From Fremontodendron californicum (Eukaryota > Streptophyta > Magnoliopsida > Malvales > Malvaceae), in assembly GCA_030761205.1 (NCBI GenBank), contig JAULJL010000010.1, forward strand, positions 5,089,001 to 5,153,000: DNA of 64,000 nucleotides, in the 5' to 3' direction. Position 1 is the stretch's first letter. Each line of letters begins with the position of its first letter. The position numbers and the translations under genes were made by a program. The notes beneath the pieces are model-generated. The model worked only from the letters and a program-made list of their open reading frames with translations, had not been told where the DNA came from and ran no database searches. Shown one piece after another: positions 34,495 to 45,575 of the stretch.

Positions 34495-34866
34495 AAGATC
34501 CGTTTTGTATTGTTGGAAGTACAATTTTTAAAGTTAAAAATTGTGTTCCGTAATTTTAATATTAAATAAATAAAAAAATTAATTTTTATGATTAAAATTT
34601 TGATTTGATAATTTAAATAAAAAAAATTAAAAAAAAAAATTTGTGATTTAAAATTTGACTTTTGGATAAAATAATTTTATTATCATCATATCTCTAAACT
34701 TTTATTATTTAAATTTTTTTTTTTGACATTTCAATTTCTAATAACACTTTTTTATAACAATACAAAACAATTAAAAAAATTTAAATCATATTTTTTCACC
34801 ACACTTTTTAAACATATTTTTTATTAACTTAAACTTTTTTTTAACTACAATACTAAAATAACCCTA
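34495..34866. mobile_element. MITE, second tandem copy, more decayed
   Basis: It aligns along its length to 34100-34494 in the same orientation (GACTTTTGGATAAAAT, TTTATTATC, TCATATCTCTAAAC, ACATTTCAATTTC, TCACCACACTTT). Many C/G positions of the first copy are T/A here. Confidence 0.65.
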
Positions 34867-35870
34867 AATTATAATAATTGACAAAATGAGAAATCCAATT
34901 TTATTAACAATTTTCTCCCCTTACTTTCCTTTTATCTTTCTCTCTTTTTTTTTTTTTTTACTTAACCATCTGTCATTTAAGCTCCTAAAAACATTAAGAG
35001 GGAGGACTGATTGGTAGAGGCATGAACAAGTTATAACTTACAAGATATCTGGTAGAAGTAAATGTGAATTGTGTCTTCATAAGCAAACAGAATGTCCTTG
35101 GAGCCTAAAATGTCCTTACTTTTTTTCACTTATTACTACTTATTTTTTATTTTTTTAATGTTAAATAATTTTAAAATTTATTATTATATAATAAATATAT
35201 AAATTATAAATTTTATACAATATAAAAATTAATAAATATATAAAATTTATGATTATATAATTAATATGAGTTAATTAAAAAATAAATAATTACATAAATA
35301 ATAAAAAATTAAATTCAAAAATATTATTTGATATATTATTATTATTTTTATAATTTTTAATTATCTATTAGTAAAACTATTATTTGACATAAATATTTTT
35401 TTAATTATTTATTAATTCCATAATTATTAAATAATTTAAAATTTTTATTATATATAAATTTTAATTTAATGTCTGTAATGATCATTATTTCTTTTCACTA
35501 CATTTCACCTCACCGCTACCGTTATTTTGTATCCAAATACATATCTCACCACTGATTTTAATCTCACCATTACAGTACCCAATCTCATCGCTACAGTAAC
35601 TAATCTCACATCCATCGCTGTTTTTAAATTTTAATCTCACCGAAGTTAATATCATCACCCATTCAAATGGAAGCTTAGCCTGATGTGCTCCTCATGGAAA
35701 ATTCTAAAAAAGATTCCTTACCATAAACTCCATATGAGCTCCGAGAAACTTGACCCGTTAGATGTTAATATATTTCTCTCAGCCATTGAAAAAAAAGAAA
35801 AAAAAATTACAATAACCGGTTAACTGGGTCAATTCCAAATGAAAAAACACCTAAATCCCTACCCTTTCCC
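34867..35870. mobile_element. Dispersed repeat copy (about 35100-35690) in intergenic DNA
   Basis: From about 35470 to 35685, TCTCACC(A/G) blocks and TATCCAAATACATATCTCACCAC match the repeat at 951-1697 in the same orientation. The preceding 350 bp are AT-rich, as in that copy. The right end CCCATTCAAATGGAAGCTTAG resembles its terminal repeat; a left terminal repeat was not found. The rest holds no gene. Confidence 0.45.
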
Positions 35871-35879
35871 TTACACCGA

Positions 35880-36675
35880 CTTCTTCTCCTAAAAACTCGA
35901 AACCCTAAAGCTAGTGTGGTTTGTGAGATCATCCTCTTGCTTGCTTCATCTTCCCCCTGATACGATAATACAATCGTCACTGTCAAAAATCAGACACAAA
36001 AATAAAATCGAAAAACGATGGCTTTGCTACCATCTTTCCGTATACCATTATCACTCACTTTTACTGGCCAACAAAATCGCTTCCACAACTGATTTTATCC
36101 TTTCTTTTCTTCCCCAAAAAACTCTCTTCTCTCTTCCCTCTCTCCGCTAAACCCCTACCACTTAAACCCCTTGCCTCCACTCGCCAAGGTTCTTCATCTT
36201 CTCAACCCCCCCTAAATTCATTTTTTTCTCAGTTTCACTTCTATATATAACTACCCATTTCACCTTTTTCCTTTTGCAGAGACCACTTTCGTCTCAACAA
36301 CGAGGAACGCTTGGTGGGTTTGGGTTCGGTGAACCGCGGAGACCCAATTCAGACCCAGAATAGACTATTCCTAGTAGTATGCCTAATGGAAATCTTTCAT
36401 TAGCTGCTATTGTGTCTATTGAGCAGATCTTTTACTACATGTTTCAAGTATTATGTTAATTATGGATTTTGTGCATGAGTATGTGAAATTCTAGTGGTTT
36501 CCAAAAAAAACCTGTAGCTATTGAATGGTGAACTCGGTTTGAGGATTTAATTGAGGCTATTGCTGTAACCATTATTTGGTAACCCAAGTATTGTGCCCAG
36601 AAAAGTTATAGGAACCAAAGAACTTTGCTTCTTGGTATTGTGTGAGATAAATCGATAGAATTCTACTTGCTGCAG
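35880..36675 (+). other. Promoter/leader-like sequence at the start of the gene-fragment mosaic
   Basis: Pyrimidine-rich blocks (CTTCTCTCTTCCCTCTCTCC) and AAACCCTAAAG strings resemble plant 5' leaders. An acceptor-like TTTTGCAG near 36285 is followed by relatively GC-rich sequence to about 36360 that may be another exon fragment, which I could not identify. Confidence 0.35.
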
Positions 36676-37465
36676 GTAGAAAATGAGTCTATTTTAAGTA
36701 GCTTCTTGTATGCGAGTATCTTGGCACATGATTGTTTGGAACAAGCATTGGGTTTTGTTCTTGCCAATCGTCTACAAAATCCACTCTTGGCAACTCAACT
36801 GATGGATATATTTTTTGATGTTATGATGCATGATAGAGGTATTCAACGGTCAATACGCCTGGATGTGCAAGTATTTTGTTGGTTTTTAAAAGATAATATA
36901 GAAGCGATGTCTGTTTGTAGAAGTCTTTGCTTAAACAATCATTTTATCTGTGTTTATGTTTGGAAATATTTCTTCTGCATGCATTCATAGACAGAGATCC
37001 TGCCTGTTTATCATATAGTTCAGCTTTATTATATCTTAAGGTATTTTTTAAGCTACTTGCATGTATTCACAATGTCATGACTTTTAGGCAAATCAGTTAC
37101 TTTGCTGCCATTGTTTTTTAATTGTGGTTGTGGTATTCCTTAGAAAGCTAGTTGATTAATTATGTTTTCAGATATTAAGAGAAGAAATTTTAAGAGATAA
37201 GGAATATGAAGGCAGTTAACTGCTATTGCACATCCAATTCTACCAGTCACGGTTCTTTTTTTCAGGGTTTCCGTTCTCTGCAATCATATCGAGTAGCACA
37301 TGCCTTATGGAAGCAAGGGCGGAAAGTTGGCACTGGCATTGCAAAGCAGGATAAGTGAGGTAGAGTTTTGCTTCTGGTTCCCTGATTAGGTTTGTGCGTT
37401 GTCGGTTTGCATTTTAACATATCTTTTGCATGCTTTTTAGGTTTTTGGAGTCGACATACATCTAA
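36676..37465 (+). pseudogene. SERAT: Serine acetyltransferase fragment (N-terminal half), broken
   Basis: Serine acetyltransferase makes O-acetylserine for cysteine synthesis. Four exon-like pieces with GT/AG borders are seen: 36676-36870 (SFLYASILAHDCLEQALGFV, then MDIFFDVMMHDRGIQRSIR), 36991-37040 (DRDPACLSYSSALLYLK), 37266-37359 (SLQSYRVAHALWKQGRK) and 37441-about 37465 (VFGVDIH). A small deletion in the third piece shifts frame after GRKV; the other frame reads LALQSRISE. Similarity stops after GVDIH, so the hexapeptide-repeat catalytic domain is absent. Multi-intron structure suggests a SERAT3-type parent. It cannot code for an active enzyme. Confidence 0.85.
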
Positions 37466-37634
37466 GTATGTTTATTTAATATTTTAATTGTATCATATCT
37501 TTCACGGTGTTCATATTTTAATTTAATTTTCTTGAGTTTATTTTATTTTGTCTAATTCAAATTTTTGAAGTTATTTATTTAATAATAATAAAAAAAAAAA
37601 CTTTTCTGATGGTAATGTTGTAAACTTATTGCAG

Positions 37635-37749
37635 ATATGGAATTGGAGATAGATTGAGTCTAGAGCATGAAAGGACTATTCTTGAGAGGTTGCTACCTTA
37701 ACATCCAGAGTCTGAGAAGAAAATTGGATGTGGAATTGATTATATTACT
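37635..37749 (+). pseudogene. DCL-domain (DUF3223) exon fragment
   Basis: An exon-like piece with acceptor GCAG and donor GTATGT reads LEHERTILERLLP, stop, HPESEKKIGCGIDYI. That matches the core of the DCL domain of plastid rRNA-processing proteins and NRPE1 tails (LL-x-HP-x5-KIGCG). A TAA replaces a Tyr codon. The rest of the domain is missing. It lies 170 bp after the serine acetyltransferase fragment on the same strand. Confidence 0.7.
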
Positions 37750-38924
37750 GTATGTTTATTTTTTGCCTTTTTTATAAAAAAAAAAAATCTTATAATTGGA
37801 AGCTTGTACGAACCTTAATTTGAGGATTCTAAATTTTTTTCCTAATCTTCTGCTTTTGATTTTTTTTTGTTGTTGTTAATTTTAACTGCATATTTATAGA
37901 CCTGTCAATTTTAGACATGATATGAATAAACATGAAACTGTGTAATAAACACGACATGACATGTTTTAAGACGATTAACACGACACGTTTAATATACGTA
38001 TCCTATTCAAATTTATGATTTTGACACATTTAATAATTCTTGTTGTGTTCATGTTTACACGGTTGACACGGAAAAAAAACATAAGACACGACACACATAC
38101 ATGGGTTGCCGGATCTACATATTTAGTTTTAGTCAAATGTGAAACTCCTTGCCTTGTTAACTAGTAGATATAGTGGACTCAAAGTAGAGATTCTAGAGAA
38201 CCATCGTGCTTGATCTTCAGCTCGTTAGAATGTAGAAAATTTCGTGAATTCGTGCTTAGTTTTAGTTAGAAAGATTATAAGCTAATCTATCAATGAAATT
38301 TCTACTCTGTTATATTGAAATTTTCTACTGATAAGGCATTCTCTTGTAGTTTTCGCCATTTTTTTGGTCTTTTTCTTTTCGAGTCTAATATAAATGTATG
38401 GAGGATCATCACTTGAACTACTGTGTTTTTGTGATTGTATTTCTTCCTTGGCTTTGTGCTTCTCATTTCTTGATGAGATCATGTAGAAAGAAACTATTGT
38501 TATCCATAACTTTTGATACTTGTGAACTAGAGGTGATTGAGGGTTGGGCTACATGTAGTGAACCCAAGCAGATCAACACATGCTTGGGTCTGTTTCGGAG
38601 TTCTCTTTGGATTGATTTGTATGGGAGAATATATCTTAATATTATTATATGATGAATATGATCTTATTTTAATTTAAAAACTCTCAATGTTATTAGTTGA
38701 ATTTTCTTTGTGAATAATTGACTTTAAAGATTATTCAAGATTGGCAATATATAGTCCTTTGTGTTTTCTTTCTAATTTAAAATTCCATGTCTTATCTCTA
38801 CTTAGTGGATGAGTGTGAAATTGGTAACTTAATGGTATAGGGTTGGGCTAAATTTGAATTTAAAATTCAAGATTATTCAAGATTGTAGTATGATCAGAAT
38901 TATTCAGGCCGTGTGATATCAGGT

Positions 38925-39037
38925 GCAGGTGACAGAGTTATCACACGGCTTCTAGTGGCAGATACTCAAGCAGGAAGCATGATTCAAGGCATTACATTGA
39001 GGGATGCTTCATTTTATTTCTCTTACCACAAATAATT
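38925..39037 (+). pseudogene. KH-domain fragment, copy A
   Basis: GDRVITRLLVADTQAGSMI resembles the start of KH domains of plant FLK/PEPPER-type RNA-binding proteins (family: RLLVxxxQAGSLIGKxG). The GKxG loop is gone and the frame ends at FYFSYHK, stop. Copy B lies at 40213-40332. Confidence 0.5.
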
Positions 39038-39497
39038 TATAAAATTTAATACCGAGACCACAACAAATGAGTTGTAAAATTGATTGCTGTCACATGTATC
39101 AATTTGAACATTGCATTGAAATAAATCCAAAAAGTTATATGTGGGAGTTTACTTATTGATTGATGAAGCTCTTCTATAAACTTGTGACTTGTCAAAATTG
39201 TCGACTAAAATGGCCAGAATGTTTTCTTTTTCTGAATTTTCCTCCTCCATAGCTACATTGAGTAAACTTGAATGTGATTTTGATTTATGTAACATAGATC
39301 CTACCTATTGAGAACCTGAAAATTCTTAGATATTGTGCAAGAGTTCAATATTCAGTATTCATGCAAAATTAAAATTAACCATTAATGTAAAAAAAAAACA
39401 AAATAAACTTGTGGAGTTTATAAACTACTTTTATTTGGTTTATATATATATATATATATATAAACATTATATACTTATAGTTTACTAATAATTTGTG
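38925..39497 (+). repeat. Duplicated segment, copy A
   Basis: It shares with 40205-40672, in order: the KH fragment, ACCACAACAAATGAGTTG, GATGAAGCTCTTCTATAAAC, AAAACAAAATAAACTTGTGG and a (TA)n run followed by AAACATT(A/G)TATACTTAT. Copy A is longer by internal insertions. Confidence 0.85.
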
Positions 39498-39767
39498 ACT
39501 AGTTTAGAGAATAGATGCTTGATTATCTTTTAACGTTTTAGGCTTTTAGCTATGTCTGGAATTATGCTTTCAATGCCTTTATATTTGGTTTATCCCTTTC
39601 CTCCTACTTCTAATTTGGAGAGCTCACATATCCAAGTGTTGTTAGTGAAAGTAGTGATCACCAATTGCAGCTAGTTAGTTAAAGCCTGGCATTATAAACT
39701 TTTGCAGTTAACTATGCTTTGCTGCCATATTGTTTCTTGAATATATTACATGTATTTTTTTTCATGC

Positions 39768-39871
39768 AAGATGCTCTGCTTGCTAGCATAGCTGAAAGCG
39801 AGAAGCAAACTGAACTGGCTGCTAGAGTTTTATCATGGAAACAGAAAATTGAGTGCAACTTGGAAGAGCAG
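39768..39871 (+). pseudogene. Condensin-II subunit H2-like exon fragment
   Basis: An exon-like piece before a GTAAAT donor reads ALLASIAESEKQTELAAR, then WKQKIECNLEEQ. This resembles the C-terminal region of plant CAP-H2 (HEB2), where a FDIHxYG motif would follow in the next exon. No such exon is present; the following 100 bp read as low-complexity basic residues then stops. It lies between the two KH copies. Confidence 0.55.
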
Positions 39872-40204
39872 GTAAATAATTTAGCTTCAATTCCATATCC
39901 TAAATTGATTTTGGTTTTACATTATTATAACTATTATTGCTTTTCTAAGTTTTGTTTTTTCTCTTTTTTCTGACAGTTTTAGATGTCACAGAGCATAGGA
40001 AACCTCCAAGGAAGGAAAGGAAAGGAAGAAGTCACTAGCTGCTTATGCTTGATGCTAGTTTTAGATTTTTTTTCTTTAATGAAAATTCATTTTTTGATTG
40101 TCTTGTGCGTTATGTTAAAAAAGTGTCTTACGTTTTTTGGTTTCATTATAGGAAAACTTATATTTCCTTGTTGATTCATATTCTTGGTCTAGACAGTGAT
40201 TCTG

Positions 40205-40672
40205 ATCATACTACAGTAGGTGCAAGTGACAGAGTTATCACACGACTTCTAGTACCAAATACTCAGACAGTAAGCATGATTCAAGGCATCACATTGAGGG
40301 ATGCTCTATTTTATTTCTCTTATCACAAATAAGTTGTAAAATTTAATACTGAGACCACAACAAATGAGTTGTAAAATTAACTGTTGTCACATGTATCAAT
40401 ATGAACATTGCATTGAAATAAATACAAACATTGTATGCTTATATAAACTTGTTGATTGATGAAGCTCTTCTATAAACTTGTGACTTGTCAAAATTGTTGA
40501 CTAAAATGAGCAAGAATGTTTTCTTAGATATTTTGCAAGATGGAAATTGTCAGCATTCATGCCAAAATAAAATTAACCATTAGTGTAAAAAAACAAAATA
40601 AACTTGTGGAGCTTATAAATTACTTATATATATATATATATAAACATTGTATACTTATAATTTACTAATAAT
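40205..40672 (+). repeat. Duplicated segment with KH-domain fragment, copy B
   Basis: This is the second copy of the 38925-39497 segment in the same orientation. The KH piece (40213-40332) reads DRVITRLLVPNTQTVSMI with the same downstream stop, so the stop predates the duplication. Confidence 0.8.
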
Positions 40673-40811
40673 TCAAATTAAATATAAAAAATGTGTTGTT
40701 TAAAGGTTAAAACTAAGTATATAAATGTAAAAAATGTAGCAAAACTAATTAAATGGCTATCAATTAATTAATGCAACAACCATTTTTTCTTGCTCTCATC
40801 TTCCTCCTATG

Positions 40812-41802
40812 TTTATCAATGGGATAATGTCATGAATAACCCCTGAAGTTTATCAAATTTGTCAATGTGGTATCTGTACTTTAAAAATGTTCAATGTGGT
40901 ACATGTACTATCAAACCGTATATCAATGTGGTACTTTGACTTAACACCGTTAAATATAGATGATGATGTAGCATTGACCAATCAGGTGATGACACGTAGC
41001 AGCACCTGATTTTTTAGATATTAATATCTAAATTTTTGTTTAAAAAAGAAAAAGAAAAAATATTTTAAAAATAAATAAATAATATTTTAAAAATTAATAT
41101 CTCCTTTTTTAAAAAACTTAAAAAATTATATTAAAATAATAATAAAATTTAAAATTAAATTCTATTTTTTAAATTCAAAATTTTAAAAAATAACAAAATT
41201 AAAATATTTAACTAAAATTATTTTTAAAATATATAATATTTTAAAATTAAATATTAAATCATTTATAATATCTAAATATTTTTTAAAAAAAATTTAAAAA
41301 GTTATTTTTGAAAATTACAAAAATTAAATTATGAAATTATTTTTATTATTTTAAAAAATATTTTATTAAAAAATTTAAAAAATTAAATATGAAATTAATT
41401 TTTTGAAATTTTTTAATTTTTAAAATTTTTTAATTTAAATTTAAATTTTTTAATTTAAATTTAAAATTTTTTATTAATTTTTTAAAGTTAATACACGTGG
41501 CATCATTATATGATGCCACGTGTTATCATTATATTTTTAAAATAATAATATTTTTATTTTTAAAATTAAATTAATAATTTTTTAGTTAGTACACGTGGCA
41601 TCGTTATATGGTGCCACGTGTCAAGTTTTCATTGGATACAAAAGTCACGTCATCAATTTTTAACAGTGTTACTGACAGGTACTACAATAGCACACGGAGT
41701 GTAAACTTTAAGTACCAAAATAGACATTTTTAAAGTATAGATACTTCATTGACTAATTTGATAAACTTCAGGGGCCATTCATGACATTATCCCTTTATCA
41801 AT
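40812..41802. mobile_element. Mutator-type non-autonomous element (MITE) with 9-bp TSD
   Basis: Terminal inverted repeats of about 40 bp (GGGATAATGTCATGAAT..., inverse at 41754-41793) bound 40821-41793 (973 bp). The 9-bp duplication TTTATCAAT is perfect on both sides (40812-40820, 41794-41802). Long TIRs plus a 9-bp TSD define Mutator-like elements. The interior is extremely AT-rich, with two hairpins built on CACGTGGCATC (41493-41523 and 41591-41621). It has no transposase. Confidence 0.96.
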
Positions 41803-42797
41803 TGACAAAAAGAATAGTCAAATTTTTTTTTTATATGTGGTCCTTGCTACACTTCCATTACGAACACTAATAGTCAATAAATAAATAAAGCATTTTTTAG
41901 AATCATGGATATTTGTAGTCCAAGATTAGATTTTCTCAGAAAAGTTAGGAAAATTAAAATGTATTATAAGTTAATGAATTTGGGTATAATAATTGATTTA
42001 AAGGAAAATTGTGTCAAATTAAAGTGCATTTCGGTCATTTGATTCCCCTTTTTCAATTACATAAATACATGACAATATCCTTTAATGATTTATATACTTT
42101 GTCATGTTTATATGTAATTTCGGTCATGTTTATATGTACAAAAAAATACATAAATACATGACAACTTTTGATTCTCTTTTTTCAATTACATAAATACATG
42201 ACAATATCCTTTAATGTTTAATTTTATGGATTGAAAGTTTGAGGTTTTTTTCCTCTCATATATAAAATTTTTGCAGCAATATAAAAAGATTAAAATTAAA
42301 ATTTTACTAATGTTTAATTTTATGGATTGAAAGTTTGCATCAAAATTAAATTATATTAATTTCATGTATTAATTGAAGGCAAATATATACGGATAAATTA
42401 TTTGTCATAAATTAAAGATTATTGTTATTTTGTACATGCATGAAGATAAAATGCATGTTGAGTTACGAATCCATACACTCCAAAACAACTGCTTTTCTAG
42501 CATGGATGTTTTATATTGTTTTTATCACCAAAGTAAAGAAAATAATAATTATATGAAATTCTTATTATCCCAATATCCAAAGTAAAGGACTAGAAAATTT
42601 AACTTATCAATGCATCATTTGCAAAATTTTATATGCGAGTGTTTTCTAATTAACTTCCATTAGATGTAAAAAAAAATGATAGTCTATATGAATTTTTTAT
42701 TAACCCAATAACTAAATTAATTGATGCATGCATTATATTAATTAAATATGTATTTCTTTTCTAATTTAATTTTTACAAAAGATTGAAAATTACAAAT
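41803..42797. other. Intergenic DNA with seed copies of the downstream minisatellite
   Basis: No gene is recognised. A 35-bp string (TTCAATTACATAAATACATG and following) occurs near 42052 and again near 42178. Two units of GTCATGTTTATATGTAATTT-type sequence near 42101-42140 match the array that begins at 42798. Confidence 0.55.
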
Positions 42798-43915
42798 TTG
42801 TCATGATTATATGTAATTTGTCATTTGTCATGTTTAGATTTAATTTGTCATGTTTATATGTAATTTGTCATTTGTCATATTTATATGTAATTTGTCATTT
42901 GTCATGTTTATATGTAATTTATCATGTTTATATGTAATTTTTCATGTTTGTCATGTTTATATGTAATTTGTCATGTTTATATGTAATTTGTCATCTTTAT
43001 ATGTAATTTATCATTTTGTCATGTTTATATGTAATTTGTTATGTTTATATGTAATTTGTCATATTTATATGTAATTTATCATCTTTATATGTAATTTGTC
43101 ATTTTGTCATTTTGTCATGTTTATATGTAATTTATTACGTTTATATGTAATTTATCATGTTTATATGTAATTTCTCATGTTTTTATGTAATTTGTCATGT
43201 TTATATTTGTCATTTGTCATGTTTATATGTAATTTTTCATGTTTATATGTAATTTGTCATGTTCATATATAATTTGTCATGTTTATATGTAATTTGTAAT
43301 TTGTCATGTTTATATGTAATTTGTCATGTTTATATGTAATTTGTCGTCTTTATATGTAATTTGTCATGTTTATATGTAATTTTTCATGTTTGTCATGTTT
43401 ATATGTAATTTGTTATGTTTATATGTAATTTATCGTCTTTATATGTAATTTGTCATTTTGTTATGTTTATATGTAATTTGTCATGTTTATATGTAATTTA
43501 TCATCTTTATATGTAATTTATCATTTTGTCATGTTTATATGTAATTTGTCATGTTTATATGTAATTTTGTCATGTTTATATATTAATTGTCATGTTTATA
43601 TGTAATTTGTTATATTTATATAATTTGTCATGTTTATATGTAATTTGTCATTTATCATGTTTATATGTAATTTATCATGTTTATATGTAATTTCTCATAT
43701 TTATATGTAATTTGTCATTTGTCATGTTTATATGTAATTTGTCATTTGTCATGTTTATGTGTAATTTATCATCTTTATATGTAATTTGTCATGTTTATAT
43801 GTAATTTATCATATTTATATGTAATTTGTCATGTTTATATGTAATTTATCATGTTTGTCATGTTTATATGTAAATTATCATGTTTATATGTAATTTTGAT
43901 CATATTTATATGTAA
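42798..43915. repeat. Minisatellite, 20-bp unit, about 1.1 kb
   Basis: The unit TTTGTCATGTTTATATGTAA repeats about 50 times with variants (GTCATC, ATCATG, TTCATG) and occasional half-units such as TTTGTCATTTGTCATG. It is not a CRISPR array: units are contiguous with no unique spacers. Confidence 0.97.
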
Positions 43916-45575
43916 AAATTGATAATCTAATAACTTGCTATTCAAATTTTCTAATCTTAAAGTCTATCAAAAATCTATTTTAAAGAGTTCATGGTAAAAC
44001 CCCGTATTCTTCCATTGCTGTGTGCTTGTATGTCGGTAAGGTTGCTCTTGATGGCTGTGCCAGTGCCAGTGCCAGCATGGGCTCCAAGGACCAAGCAATG
44101 CTAATAATCAAAGCCCCCAAATCTGCCCAAAAGTCAAGAGTGTCAGACTGACTTTTAGCTCCATGCATGCAGCATGGAGAATTTGATTGCTCTTATTTTC
44201 CTTGCAGACGACTTTTGTTCTATTTCATAAAACTATTTCAGATATTGGCTCACATAGGGCAGTATGGGCCAACAAATTATTAAATGGGAGATCAATCCTT
44301 CTGTTGGCTGAAATACTTTTGGAATCCCACAAAATCTATACTGAAATTGGATAAATTCTAACCTATCACTTGGTTTTTTTTGGACATACAGTTTTGTTAC
44401 TGTTTTTCAGCGTAAATGTCATGAAGTTTCCTTTTATTTCGTCTTGTCTCACCTTTTGTTTTCCAACATACAGAGAAAACCAGAACAGCAAGTTTAAATT
44501 AAGGAAGAATCAATGGAATTAAGAAAGAAAAAAAGCCCAAATTTCTTAATTACATATATAATCCATTGGAATTGTCTAAGAATCAAGAACTAGTTAAACT
44601 GTAGTTCATCAAAAGTTGATGCAGATTAATATTTACAGTCTTAGTTTGGTGAAAAAGTAATATAAGGAATAGCTAATGTGCTCATAACTGGCAAAATCTC
44701 TGTAAATTAAATCATATAAGTCAAAGAAACACCTTGGTCTTAGATGCCAACCTTTATAAAAACTTCTCAAAATATAATCATACAGGGATTACAGCTAATG
44801 AGAAAATCGAGAAATGGAAAATAAAACTAGATAAAGATTTTACTAGAAAAATTAGAAAATCAAGAAAATGGGATCCTACTTTAATTTTCATACACTGAGA
44901 ACCTTAAAGGACCACAAATGAGTGATGTAAAGTTCACTGCTTAACCTCCCTATACATACTCGTCTAAACCCAACCTGCCTTTGCTGATTCAAGGGTAGAC
45001 GGTAACCAAATACTTCAACTAGGTTGGTGAAAACTAGATCCAACAATTTTAGACACGACACCAACATGATACGAAAAAAATAACTAAAACACAACATGGC
45101 ACAAAAATATAACTACGAATACGACATGAATATACGAACGTGTCAAAATTTATATAACACGAATTATTAACATGTTAACTTTTATAAATATATAATATCT
45201 AAACACGATTATAACACGTGACGAAAATAACACAAACACTACCCGAATTGCAATTTGTAAGGTCTAAAGAAAACCATAAAGGTCTCTATCATGATTCTTG
45301 AAAGCATGACAAAACAATTTCAAGTAATCAACTTGAAACATACTAAAGATGAGAAAATTGCACAGTAGCATAACCATATATTGTCCGAATTATTAAACTA
45401 GAAACTCTGAATACTTATAGCAATGTCATACAGCTGATAGTACATGATTCAAATTGCATACAGCAAATAAAATGCCTGCTTATATCCTCTGAACAGACTG
45501 GCATACATCAGATTATACTTACTGGATCAAACCATCCATACTCTGTAATTATTATGTCCTCACAAGCTCAATCTT
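43916..45575. other. Intergenic DNA
   Basis: No gene is recognised. At about 45020-45250 a repeat with ACACGAC/AACACGA strings (CAATTTTAGACACGAC start) resembles 37900-38110 and part of 56010-56110, so it is probably an old dispersed element. Confidence 0.45.

Noticed and set aside
35914..36150. 78-residue frame at the left of the gene mosaic as a separate small gene
   Set aside because: It lies in pyrimidine-rich leader-like sequence, has no recognisable motif and no supporting splice structure.
42798..43915. CRISPR-like array
   Set aside because: Repeat units are directly contiguous and degenerate, with no unique spacers, in a plant nuclear context: it is a minisatellite.
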